This document shows positions 7,884 to 19,110 of a stretch of DNA of 35,425 nt, in pieces. Position 1 is the stretch's first letter. Every line of letters starts with the position of its first letter. Position numbers and translations under genes: made by a program. The stretch covers positions 164,760 through 200,184 of the forward strand of contig JBNGIS010008514.1 in assembly GCA_049999725.1 (NCBI GenBank), read 5' to 3'. Below the pieces are notes generated by a model. The model did not search any database. It saw nothing but the letters and a program-made list of their open reading frames with translations, and was not told the origin of the DNA. The DNA is from Haplomitrium mnioides (lineage: Eukaryota > Marchantiophyta > Haplomitriopsida > Calobryales).

Positions 7884-9960
7884 AATTGCGCATGACTAGA
7901 CATCTAGCAATTGTGCCATCTATAGTCATTATAAATTCACAAAGGTGTACGAATACAAAGAGAGGAAGTTCCATGCTTAAGACATTTCCAAATTTTTGTT
8001 TTGATTTCTATGTGTTGGCTAGAATACCTTCTGTGAATTCTGTCACTATCACACATTGTTTGGAATATAGTCCCTTGGAAAAATTTCCAAGCTCATTGAA
8101 TGATCCAAAGCTCAAGTGACAAACATTTCTCTAATAGCCGTCATTTGAAAAGACAAAGAACAAAGACGTGGTGAACATAGTAGCAATCTCTTTATGAAGC
8201 CTATAAAAATGTGCAAACAATCATACAATTTGCACAAGTTCATGAATCGCCAAGGCCTTTAGAAATTTGTGGGCTTAAAGTGGGGTCACCATATGTTGAA
8301 GTTTCTTTGTGACTTTAGGGTGGCTCGAATAAATTTGGAAGAAGATGCCATTGTCTTTGAGCTTAGAGGACACACTGTTCGGTTGGATGCAACATTTTTG
8401 ATTGAAATGTTTGACTATTCTGAGGAGGATTACTAGGAGGAAAAGCTGAAGCTCAAAGAGCTAAAGAAGTATTTTGCTAAAGGGATACTTTTTACTCATG
8501 ACAGATAGAAAGTGTTGGACATAATTGATCTGCTATTTATGGAGTTTGTGCAAGTCTTGGCAATGATCTTACATCAGTCAAAAGACTAATACATCACGAA
8601 AAAGGTAATGGTAGTTTTTTTGAATGCTTGGAGAGGCCATATGATGAGGCTGGGTAAGTACATTTTGTAGAACATCAAGAGATATGTCAAAAATATAAAA
8701 GGGTCAAACCCTTTGGTCATTTGGTATGGGTTGTTTGTGTTGCATGTTACTGAGCACCTGAAGTTGTGCACCAAATAGGGGAGAATAGTGCTAGTGAGAG
8801 AAGTAGACAATATGTCTATTAAGAAGACTTGCACATCAAAGATGCCTACTAAAAAGGGGCAGATGGTCTAGGCTATACCCAACACTGATCCTCCTTTGTC
8901 AATAGAAGTTGAGAGCAAGAAACGAATGAAAGTAGAATATAGTGTGTGGTCTAAGAGGCCAAAGAACATTATCAACAAAGGTAAAGCTTGGGAGACTGCC
9001 ATAAATATTAACAAAGAAGAGCCAATGTTGGCTATCCCCTTGGCAAGTTTGGCACCGACATAGACAAAGCCCATCATAGATTTATCCAAGCTGGAAAACC
9101 CAAAAAATGTGTTCAAAGAGCTAATGCAGTAAGCAATAGAGAACAAAGCCATAATAAAGGAAGGAATACTTAGGAGAAGCACTTATTGTGAATACTCGAT
9201 CATCCCTCCAAAAATAATTGAGAAAAATGCAGCATCAACAACTAGTAGAGCGGAAAGTCGAGAGGAAAAGGTTGGTCAAGAATCAGGCGCCAACACTGTA
9301 AGAGAGGCCAAGGCATCAAAAGCTGATACATCATCTGGCTCTTTAGAGGAAAAAAAACACAACTACCAAGGATGGGAATACCATCAATTGGCAATAGACA
9401 TTCCATAAGTCTTTTCAATAAGTGAATAAATGTGTCATTGAAATAGAGGCCATAGTTGTGAGTGGGCGTGAAACAATTATAGTTTTGTAAATGAAAGTTG
9501 ATGCTAGAAGAAAGGAAGTGAATGACTTGGTATATGAAAAGACAAAGATGGCATTATTGAAGACAAGACATGAGGTGTTCAAGAGAGAACATGTACAATG
9601 GGAGGCCGTAATCCACAAATAATGGGCTAGATGAGAGGATTTGAAGGCCAATGTATTGGATAGAATAGATGTGAACCTCTAGAGACTAATTTTTGATGTG
9701 TCAAATTCAATTTGTGAGGTTGAACAAGCCCACCAGGAGTTAATGATTTGCCAAAAAAACTGAAAAAAGGACAATTGTTGTTGGAATATAAGAAAACATA
9801 CTTCCAAGTACAAGAATGGCTGAAACTACGGGTGGCAATTGGAGTTGTGTGCAATGAATTGCCTACCACGGCCGTTGAGATAGACGATTCTGATGTCAGT
9901 ATAGACTGAGAAGATAGCAACTTTGCAAAACAAGCAAGTATATGTAAATGTTAGACTTCA
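7884..9960 (+). pseudogene. Unrecognised gene, tandem copy 1 (decayed)
   Basis: I do not recognise this gene. The coding trace starts near 7920 (NSQRCTNTKRGS...) and becomes clear at about 8235-8600, with the phrase LEEDAIVFELRGHTVRLDATF (broken by spacing from the next trace) and a segment ending in QVLAMILHQ. It then changes to a Lys/Glu-rich, probably helical or coiled-coil region (about 8880-9900) with LKANVLDRIDVNL near 9640. Many stops and frameshifts break it. The same order of segments recurs about 2.6 kb downstream at 10440-12860. The 'RG..v..d...i...f..pe' pattern loosely resembles N-terminal regions of plant transposon-associated proteins, but I cannot confirm a family. Confidence 0.45.
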
Positions 9961-10440
9961 TTTTGCTTAGATCCGCATTAAAACCGAATTGTACAAGGTT
10001 CTTCAGCCAACCCACAATTGGTGCTTGCTTCTAATGTAACAAAAGATGCTTATGAAATTGTTGCCGTGAGTAGAATATTTTAACTACAAAAAATGTGTGT
10101 ACCTTTTACGTGAAGCATATGTTGTGAAGATATCTATCTTCTACACTTTGTGCTCTCAAACAATATTACAAATAGAATTCTTTTGAACTAATAGTTTTCA
10201 AACCAATGAAGTACCCAACTCAACAACAACCAAATGGATATTTTATGGTGAAGAACAACGCTAAGAAGTTGTGCGTTGTAGGGATATTATGGTTTTAGGA
10301 ACTAGCAACAAATATATTGGGAGTGTCTAGACAATCTATTGCTAATATCATGTTTTTTTCATGATGCAACATTAGCTAGGACATTCCAATCATGCTTTGT
10401 CATTGTTGCAAAATCCAATTGGGTGTGGGAGCCATTGAGT
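9961..10440. other. Spacer between tandem gene copies
   Basis: No convincing coding signal, RNA gene or repeat is seen. Base composition matches the flanks. Confidence 0.4.
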
Positions 10441-12860
10441 CACAAGTAGCACGTTGCGCTTTGCCAAATAGTTGTCATATGCACCTTCAAGAGTTGATAT
10501 AAATTTGTGAGGGTCTAAAAATACAAATAGAGGGAAATTCAAGCGTGTTGCATTTCAAAAATTCTGTCATGATTTGGGTGCACCAACAAGACAACCTTCT
10601 ATCAAATTTGTTGCAATTTAGTATTGCAAAGAACATGGCTTCTCGGAAAAAATTGCAAGGTCCTTCAAAGGTATAAACTCCAAGCCAAAAACATTCCTCT
10701 GAGGGGCCGACAATTGTCATAAAATAAGAGAAGAAAAGACATTCTCAAGATAGCAGTCTTGCTTTCAATTAAGAGCACAAAAATATTGAGAAGAACATAC
10801 AATTTGAGTAAATTCATGAGTCGACAAGGCTTTTGGTAGCTTGCAAGTCAAAAATGGGATCATGATGTGTCTGATTTGCTTCGTGAGATTGGGATGGACA
10901 AAATCGATTTGGAAGACGATGCCATTAGTTTTGAGCTCAGAGGCCAAGCTATTCAAGTGGATGAAGCTTTTGTCATAAAAGTGTATGATCTACCAGAGAA
11001 GGATTGCTTGGATGCAAAGGCAAACCCATCAGACTTTAAGAAGTATTTTCATCCAAACTCCTTATGTACTTATGATGGATGGAAATTGTCGGACATTGTC
11101 AATCCTCTTTTTATAGAGTTCATAAAAGTGTTGGCAATCATTTTGCATTAGCCAAAGTACTAATACATTATGCAAAAGGTGATGGGAGTTTAGACAAATG
11201 CTTGGAGAGGTCATATGAAGAGCTTAAGTCTATACATTTTATAGAAGATGTAGTGGTATGTAGAGAAGACTAGAGGGAAAAGGCCCATTGGTATTTGGTA
11301 TGAGTCGTTCGTGCTACATATTGCCAAATACTTGGAGTTGTGTAGCAAAGAAGAGAGAACGATGCTTATAAAAGAAAAAGATAATATGGCTATTGAGACT
11401 CTTTGCAATTCCAAAGGTTTAACAAAAAAAAGACATGACGGATTGGGTTATGTTGAGTACCAATCCTCCTTCCTCGGCTGCATTTTAGAGCAAACAACAA
11501 AATGAGGGGGGATACAACATTCGATGCAAAAAGACAAGGCCTATAGCAACCAAGGTTATGATTGGGACACGCCCATGAACAATCATTGGAGAGAGTCTTC
11601 ATTGGTTATCCCTACAACGAGTTGGTTGTCATCAATGATAGAGCTAGTTGGTTTTCAATAAGTTTAAGAAGTGAACATGGACCAAATCATTCAACAAGAA
11701 AAAGAAAATGAAGCAAGATTTAGATAGGAACTGAACTCTATATCTAACAAGAGTGCAAGCTTGCTGACTACGGGAGCCAAGAGACCACAAGAGAAGGTAG
11801 CTCAAAAATTGAAACTCAAAGTACCCATAGAGAATATGGTTAAGGACTATGAAACCAAAGCAGTCATTAGTGTGGAGGCTAGAAGTCTCGATACATTGTC
11901 ATCCTCTTCCAAGTACACAAAGATAAGAAGCAACAATATTAACCTGAGTTTGTAGCAAACAACATTCTGCAAGGGTATTTTCCTTGCACATATTCGAGTG
12001 AGAGGATTGGAGGAGATGGTGGTGAGTCAATACAACACAATCAAGGTGCTAGAGACCGAAGTGGATGCCAAAGGAAATGACATCAACAAATTAATGGATG
12101 AGTTGAAAGACATGGCATCATGAAGAAGGAACAAGTTTGGTTGTTGTCTACAACTGCCAAAGAGCGAGGTAAGCAAGAGGAGGTGGGCAAAAGAGTAGAC
12201 GAAGAGAAGGAAATGGCTCACATTGTAGAAGAGAAATTGCAATCCGTTGTGGTTGGTTTTGAAAACTTGGTAATGACTCACAAAAAGACCCTTTAGCAAA
12301 TCTTTAATCACAAACTATAGATAAGAGATTTCAAGAAGTTGCTGAAATAGTCTGCCAAGATTCAGAATTTGAAAGCCCAATGAGTGAGGGTGCTCAAAGT
12401 GAAGCTATTCAAATGGCAAACAACTTTCATGTCCCATGAAAAAAAAGTTTTGTGAAGATCTCCTCGGGGTAGCGTGTGAGGCTATTGCGCCTCAAAAGAT
12501 GTAGGCCAAAGTTTTGGGAATTGAAGGCCAATATCATGGACAGAATGGAGGTCAACTTGCAGAGATTAATATAGGAGGCCTCAATGGCCAACAGTGCAGC
12601 TGAAAAAGTGCAAGAGGACTTACTGGCCTACCAAAAAGCCATAGAAGAGAAGGTGTTTTGGGAGGTGTAGAGAGTAGACTGCGTGTCTCAAGCAAAGCCT
12701 TTCTTGCCACTGGTCGGGAAAGCTGCTGCCGATGGAATGCTTGCAATCGCCGATGAAGCCATTGATCTCGGCAAGGACATAGATTCGAGTAACATTGAGG
12801 TTCTGAACACATTGTAGGCTTTTAAGTTTGCAATATCACTAAGATCCATCTGTTTTGTAG
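10441..12860 (+). pseudogene. Unrecognised gene, tandem copy 2 (decayed)
   Basis: This is the better-preserved partner of 7884-9960. A 94-codon open stretch at 10867-11151 begins MSDLLREIGMDKIDLEDDA, contains the FELRGQAIQVDEAFVIKVYD segment and ends IEFIKVLAIILH. It aligns with copy 1 at 8300-8580. A Lys/Glu-rich region follows. A C-terminal coding trace (about 12511-12850, several stops) contains LKANIMDRMEVNLQRL, a heptad-like helix, then GKAAADGMLAIADEAIDLGK. The last part is Ala/Asp-rich and helical. Stops at about 11151, 11275 and 11505 and further frameshifts make it a pseudogene. No catalytic motif is visible. The function is unknown, and the helical C-terminal half suggests a structural or oligomeric protein. 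Confidence 0.5.
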
Positions 12861-13280
12861 GTGTGTACATTTAGTTGCTATAAATATTCGATTCTGCATG
12901 AAGTTAGAGTTATAAGAGTTGTGTAGCTTTCGAAAAAACAAAAGCCCCCTCCATTTTCCTTGCCAAATTGATTTTGGAATTTAGCACTGCCTCAAAAATG
13001 GACAAAGAAATTGTTCACTTTTCAGACATTGCCACAAACTTTTGCAATGCTAAGTTTTCTAGATTGTCCACCATCAATTGAACAACAATGCAATGGTGTT
13101 TGGAACATAGACATTATGTAGTTTTGAAGCTGTAGATTGAACAATTATGATATTGTCAAAGACCTGACTACATGGAGTCCATATTGTACACAACACTAAC
13201 AGTTTTCTAAATTTTGCGTTAGAATTTGAACCTTTTCGAGACTCAACAAAATTGGCCAATGCACATCCAACTCACTAAGG
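12861..13280. other. Spacer before copy C terminus
   Basis: No gene or repeat is recognised. Copy C begins at 13281 with the AACAACCACTAC terminus. Confidence 0.4.
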
Positions 13281-14344
13281 AACAACCACTACTTTGAACT
13301 AGGAACTGCTACTAAGTTTCTGTTTCATTTCATGCTCCAAAAAATATATTTTTAAATTTGAGCTTCAAACATTATTTTTTTGACATTTGTGAGAACTTTA
13401 TTAAGAAAATTTCTTTAGCTTGCAATTTTCTTTATTCAAATATTTATAATATTTTGGAAAAATTAATATCTAATATTTCATACAAAATTTATTCTTAAAA
13501 CATTATATTTAATGAAGATAAACAACCCAAGATAGAATATTATAAGAAATATATTAAACTTAAATCACAATATTTTAATATTTTCTTATAATATTGATAA
13601 GATCCTTAACTTACTAAAGCCTAAAGCATTTACTGAAATAAATTCAAAGAAAAGATGATGTTGAGACAAACACTAACATCTTCACCACAATCTATTTATA
13701 GATGCTTTGAGCTTCAATTACTTACAGAAAGAAAAAAAAACCAAGAAGAACAACTATGCTTGCATATACTTCTATACACATATCTTCAAAACATGATCAT
13801 TTTCAATCAAAATCAATCTGACACTCTTATACATGTATACACTCAATTTCTTATAACTCACACAAATGTAATCTAGAAATGAAATCATAGAAGTGATTTG
13901 TATGAAGGATGATTTCATAATTCATAATTTTAATATATATTTTTGGAAGATCAACAAAAAAACCCCAAGAAAATCTTTCGTGCAAAGACTCCATATTTCC
14001 AAATCTAAATTCTTTAGACACAAATGTTCATGCTAACATCGACTTCTTTGCTTATATCTTACATAAGGCATGGTGTTTTATCCAAATTTTATTCAATTCT
14101 AGAAGGTAGCCTATCTAGCCTGAACTTAACAACATATACATTAAACGTTTTCTCATTGAATGATCATTTATTCAAACATATGCATTCAAGAGACCTTACA
14201 CTTGAACTTTTTTGGAAATGAGATACTTTATTATATGAAAAAAAATACACCACTCACGAGCTTCTTCCTCATTCTTGTACTCTTCAAGATAAATGGTGTT
14301 CTCTATATCAAAAGACTGAGAAACCTAAGCATTAATAGACGTCA
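13281..14344 (-). other. 3' region of copy C
   Basis: It is AT-rich and has no supported gene. The 3' palindrome-type array present in copies A, B and D is absent or fully decayed here. The part near 13300-13600 corresponds to the AT-rich stretches at 4700-5050 and 7510-7840. Confidence 0.45.
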
Positions 14345-14857
14345 ATAAATCCTAAAAGGACTTTACAGTCCCTAAAATAGTTATAAAGTCAATGGAATCC
14401 CCTATTGTACCAAGAGGAACAAGCTCCTTGTGGTATGTGTAAACTACTTGTTACTCCATGACATCTGATAGCAAAGATGCCAATGTCATAACTCTTTGTG
14501 ATAGACTATCATTTATCATATTCCATGGCAACACAAGTCTGTGTTGGACCCATAGCAAAAATCTAATATCAAATCCTACTCTGATGACAAATGATCAATA
14601 AAAAATTATGAAAAGCCTATGGCTTATGATAAACATTTACAAGAGCATCATTTGTTGGATGTTTAAGTTTGAGAGAAACCGTACGTTAGCTGAAAACACC
14701 ACACATAACCTGGCAGAAGTGACCAGATGAATCTTTTGATTGTAGATTGAATAACTTCATGTTGTGCTTCACTTCCTTTGTCTAGTAGCTCAACATCTAA
14801 CACTTGGGAGCGTGCGTGTTTCTCAGACCACTAAAATGATGAATATTTGTTTTGTCC
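14345..14857 (-). pseudogene. Methyltransferase motif I exon, copy C
   Basis: On the minus strand the acceptor TAGTACAG precedes GGACAAAAC at 14857. The exon keeps the block preceding motif I, but motif I reads DFCYGSNT. The following LVCALQLMQNC helix is deleted, so the strand fuses directly to the acidic CHGI trace. Multiple stops occur. The copy cannot encode an active enzyme. Confidence 0.5.
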
Positions 14858-14962
14858 CTGTACTAATCAATAAAAATTTATAAACTATAGCAAGAAAAGA
14901 AATCAAGTGCTAGACAAACATGCTAAGTAAGAATAGAAAAAAAAAACTTTAAGAAAATTTAC

Positions 14963-15501
14963 CAGATACGGTGGTTGATAGTGTAGCAAACTTCTAAAAG
15001 TGCATCCTTGACAATGCCAAACTGTTGTGAAGAATGAATCCTCACAAATAACCAAAACTCCAAATTTGTAGTTGTTGCAAAGAAAAAAAACCATATAAAA
15101 AATATCATCCTTTAAAAAGGGCTCCAAATCATCATCCTTGCATTCTTTAAAGTTGTAGCCATAAGTAACATCAGCAATAGCAAGAGTAAAACCCTATGGT
15201 TTCACTAGCCCCTTGAGTTGGTGAGTGTTGAACTCTCCATGAACTTGATAATATGTCACATTGAGTCCAACAAAGTAAGACTCTGAATCAACGTCCTCTA
15301 AGAGAAGGATAGCAGTTTCATTCTACTGTCTGGCTGTCCACTCTCTAGCTTTTTGACAATGAAATAGAAAAGTTGAAGGGTCAAAAACCAAGGTTGGGGC
15401 TTGGTCTTGATTTTTTGTCGTTTCTTCAATCGCAGTTTTCTTTCTGCCATTAGCATTTGCTGACAACTTTTTTGCAAGTTGATGTTTGAAAGTTTTCTCA
15501 C
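14963..15501 (-). pseudogene. Methyltransferase motif IV exon, copy C
   Basis: On the minus strand it follows the acceptor TTTTTCAAG and ends at a GTAAAT donor (14962). The basic start (KLSNINLQKSCQQ) matches copies A and B. The catalytic box reads AIADVTYG (about 15155-15180), so Pro of DIPY is replaced by Thr. The tail DDDLEPFLKDDIF (about 15085-15130) is well kept. Stops and frameshifts are present. Confidence 0.52.
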
Positions 15502-15569
15502 CTTGAAAAAGAAAATAAGTAATGACTCAATAATCAAAACCTGAACAATGAAAAAGCACATATAATAAG

Positions 15570-16135
15570 ACATGTGTGCATGCACCACAAGAGTCCATAT
15601 GCGCATGGAATAACAAAAGTTTGAGTGCTTGAAAACTTCCAAGTCCATGCAAGCATGGACTTTTTAAGTCTCTCAACGCTTAGAAATTGTTTATTCTATG
15701 TGAGACATGACTTTGCAAAGTCTATGCAAACATAAGTTCTTGAGTCCATGCACACATGGACTCTGCATAGTCCAACATGCATAGACTTTGTGTAGTCCAT
15801 CCTTGCTTGGACTTTTTGTAGTCTATTTGTGCATGGACCACTTAGTCCCTAGCCTAAAGAGTCCTTAACACACTCAAACTAGAGAGTCAAGACAAGCTTG
15901 GACTCTTCATAGTCCATTTGTGGTTGGACTTTTAAGTCCAAGACTCTTTGACTAAGGAAAGACCACACGGCATGGACTCTTTCGACCAAACATGCATGAG
16001 ATAGAGGTTGTTTGGGCACACATAGACTCAATGTAATTCATGCGTGCATGGTCTGTGAAGAGTCCAAGCATGGAATGAGTAAAGAGTTCATGTGTAAATA
16101 GACTCTCAAGAGTCCATATAGGCATGGTATATATT
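15570..16135 (-). repeat. Palindrome array in intron of copy C
   Basis: This is the longest intronic array in the window (about 560 bases), within the intron at about 15502-16202. Units read roughly GTCCATGCAnnCATGGACT with spacers such as CTTTTTAAGTC. It is more diverged than the array at 2228-2490. The donor on this copy is GC rather than GT (GCAAGT at about 16202). Confidence 0.72.
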
Positions 16136-16202
16136 GTCAGAAGATAATACTTTGAAAAGAAAAATGAAATTGAAGTAATTTCAAATAGAATAAAAGACTT
16201 GC

Positions 16203-17636
16203 CAACAATTTCTCAAAATTAGAGTAGAACGCATACATCTTTGGTTTTTTTGTGCACAACATACCTCCCAACAAAAAGATTTGACCATCATGGTTAAAAC
16301 TTTGTGTCTCTTTAATTCTTGAGACATCTCTTTGATCAAAAGCTCCTTGACTTCCACTCTCTTCAAAACAGAAATTTTATTTTGTTGGGACGACCCTAAA
16401 AGAACCTCCAAGGTGCCCACTTCATGTCTTCTACTCGCAAAGAACCTTTGGCTTTGGGTTTTTAGCCTTTCACCAAGTTCTTCTCCCACATCCCGAAAAT
16501 ACTCCATTGAATCTCCCACATCTCTCCACTCCATAAAGCTAACTAAAACCAGTTATCTTGAGAACTCACAATCTTCTCAAGGGTAGACTTTGGTTTTATT
16601 TCCAAGGTTTCTAGAACCAACTCACATTTCAACTTCTGGGATGAAATCATTCCACTCTCTATAAACCTTTGATGTTAGTACTCAACCTTTTGAATGGAGG
16701 TCATCTCCAACCTGTAATGTTGGTTGTAGTTGTCATTAGTAGCAAAAGTTTGGGTTTCTATTAGAGTGAGCCCTACGTACATGTAGTAGTTGCAAAGCGA
16801 CAATGTCAAACTCCTTGCTTTGTATTTTGTAATCAAAAGCTACCTTGTAGCAATGTTGTGATTACCTCAAGCAATCTCAAAATGGTACTTATTAGGGTTT
16901 CTTATATCAAACTTTGACTTGTCTTTCAACCCGCACTTTGGGTCCACAACTACTATGAAAAACGAGTGGGCATACTTGTTGTCAGCATCCTTTGCACAAG
17001 CAGCATCACAAAGTCCTCATTAAATTGCCTTATCTAGAGAGACCTTGAGTTGTTCATTCCAAACTTTGATAGATTCAAGTTTTCCAGCCAAATAGTAATT
17101 GTCTCTTCACGCACTCTACAGCACTGGATTGGAGACTTGCAAAATTTCTTTTGTCTTCCTCAGATACTATTTGAGGATCCACTTGTTCTCTCTCCTGAAA
17201 TGTCGTGAGACCCTTGTGCACTTCTCGCTTTGCTCTAGGGTTGGTTGTTGTTGCACGGACTCATGCTCAACCTCTTCCTTAGAGTTGCAAGAAGAGGAAG
17301 AAAATCGAGCACGTGTAGAAGAGCTTGGAGGAGAAGGTGAACGGACTAGCTCCTCACGAATTGGCTATGGTTGGACTGACTTTTTCCTCTGCACAGTTTT
17401 CCTTTTCTTTGTGGAGCCTTCTAATGGCTCTACTACTTTTCTTTTTTTTGGAGCCAACGATCCACCGATTGCTCCAACTACAAATGTTGCTCCACTAGAA
17501 TGAGGAACATACTGAGCCAAACTCAACCTTTATTTCATTGTCAAAATCTCTAGAGTAAATTAAATTTAATAAAATCCCTTTCCACTTGCTTTGCATCTGA
17601 GTAGGCATTGACAAAATTGGAAAAAAGTTGCGAAAA
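16203..17636 (-). pseudogene. ParB-like domain exon with SV40-like NLS, copy C
   Basis: The exon starts after the acceptor CTTTTAG at 17637. Its N-terminal linker contains APKKRKV (PKKRKV at 17434-17451 on the minus strand) followed 11 residues later by KKRK, a strong nuclear-localisation pattern. A Ser-rich segment (RSPSPPSSSTR) and HFRRE follow. The ParB box reads FEIA*GNHNIATR (about 16850-16890), decayed relative to GGNYS in copy A. The distal part near 16200-16530 is an open stretch on the minus strand that includes the KVLTMMVKSFCWEVCCA segment and ends in a helix. It carries stops in the linker and in the ParB box. Confidence 0.52.
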
Positions 17637-17639
17637 CTA

Positions 17640-18600
17640 AAAGAGAAAAAAAGTGTAAGTATCACCACCTTAGATTGAAAAATTAAAGACAAGACAAAAT
17701 AAAATGAATTTATTGAGAGTAACTCAACAAGGGCAGCTTTATAACTAAGAGTGAGCATTTTTCTCACCACTCTAAGTGCTAAAGCAACTTATAGCCTATT
17801 GAGAACAACTCCAAGCTCTTAAACAAAAGTGTCCAAGGAGAGCAAATTTGAGATATGAAGAGGCCATTAGTTTGAGTATGTTGAAAATCCAATGAAAACT
17901 TTTATGGGTGTTTGAAACAACTTTAAGCCCAATGAAAGCAACAAGATATTTAATTATTAGTTTTACTATAATTTTGAGCTTTGATTAGACAATTCTGGGT
18001 TTGAATGAGACTATGGGTTGGAATCAAATCTGATTTGAATAAGATGTGAGTTCAAGAATAGTTGTTGTGGGTTTCAAAGCAGCTTTGTGCTTGAAGTTTT
18101 GAGATCTGAAATGGCCATGAGATCAATAAAGGAAACTTAGGGTTTTGAAAGGCAAAGAATCTTGAATCCTTTGCAAAGTAGCTTGAAGACTTGTACAACA
18201 TGACCTTGATCTCAAGCAATACATATGTGTGGTATGTGAAGTGGTTTTGATGAGAGCAGAATCTGATTTAATGAGAGAAGCTTTTGATTTAGTGAAGGCA
18301 GCCTTTGATTTAGTAATAATAGCTTTGAAGGTGAGAAAAACTTTTTATTTAGTGAGAGAAACTTTGCATTTAGTGAGATAGGCTAATGCTCATGAGCCAA
18401 GAGAGACTCATGAATTGAGTGAGAGCAGTTGTTTTACCAGTGAGCTTTAGCTTACCACTTTGATTACTTAGTTGTACTACTCATAGCTAGTTGCTACTTC
18501 TTGCTACTTTCACTTTGGTGTTTGCTGTATTTTCTTAGTTCATGTGGACTTAGAGTTGGTCTTGGACTTTACAATCAAGTTTCTATTTTATTTTATTTTA
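17640..18600. other. Unassigned AT-rich region between copies C and F
   Basis: No supported gene. It includes a short tandem repeat at 18262-18385 and a TTTTA run at 18583-18607. The segment may be another insertion separating copies C and F. Confidence 0.4.
18262..18385. repeat. Short tandem repeat, about 24-26 bp, GATTTAGTGAGAGAAGCTTT type
   Basis: About five degenerate units of the form (T)GATTTAGTGAGAGAAGCTTT lie head to tail. They are not related to the CATGCGCGCATG arrays. Confidence 0.7.
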
Positions 18601-18604
18601 TTTT

Positions 18605-19110
18605 ATTCAACTCTTTTTCTTCCTTTTCAAGATAAGGTCAGCTTCTTTGCTAGTTGGCGTTTCTCACCTTTGTCTCTCTAAATAAAAAATCAAGAACAAT
18701 TTAGTTATCAATATAGTTACAAAAAAGACCAAGAAAAAATATTTGTATACAATCATACAAAATAGTTGACAAATAACGTAGCTTTAAACTTACCAAAAAC
18801 TATTCAAAAGAAGTAAAGAATGAGGCCATCTTTGATTCCTCTATGTAGACAAATAATTCAACCATATAACTTGCTCCTACGCATGACAACACACTTTGGA
18901 GCAAAATACCTTCACTATAATTGCCAAAGTCTTATATCTTTTAGGTTATTGAGATAGTTCATTGATAAAAAAATTTGTAGCTTCAACTCTCTTCAACTTG
19001 AAGATCTTGATACCTTTGGAACTCTTGACATAGATATTAAGGAAGTCTACTTCCTATTCTCCATCTTTTTAAAGGCTCTTTAGCTTTAGGTTTTCTAGGT
19101 AAGGAGATAG
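18605..19110 (-). pseudogene. Fragment of the methyltransferase unit, copy F
   Basis: The minus strand from 19110 reads PRKPKAKEPLK, a decayed version of the exon end at 1865-2159, then YIEESKMASFFTSFE and a GTAAGTTT donor near 18797. After an intron of only about 115 bases (no palindrome array) and the acceptor TTTATTTAG, the next exon starts KRQLAKKLTLS, matching 2535-2580 in copy A. It stops at a TTTTA repeat near 18605. Both ends are truncated. It shows that the array is not essential to this intron, or was lost. Confidence 0.5.

Larger units (their letters stand above)
13281..17636 (-). mobile_element. Methyltransferase-bearing repeat unit, copy C
   Basis: This is a minus-strand copy whose 3' terminus lies at 13281 (reverse complement ends AGTAGTGGTTGTT). 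It keeps three exons and two introns in the order of copies A and B. The exon before 17636 matches the segment at 700-790 of copy A (FTQFLADFVDSYNDAKQ there, FSQLFSNFVNAYSDAKQ here). I could not trace any further upstream exon, so the left boundary is a minimum. Copies B and C face each other tail to tail, enclosing the tandem gene pair at 7884-13280. Confidence 0.58.

Noticed and set aside
8586-9920. Several minus-strand open stretches of 78-104 codons
   Set aside because: They are opposite the tandem gene copy 1; conservation with copy 2 supports the plus strand.
13655-14348. Small plus-strand open stretches in the 3' region of copy C
   Set aside because: AT-rich, no motif, no counterpart in the 3' regions of the other copies.
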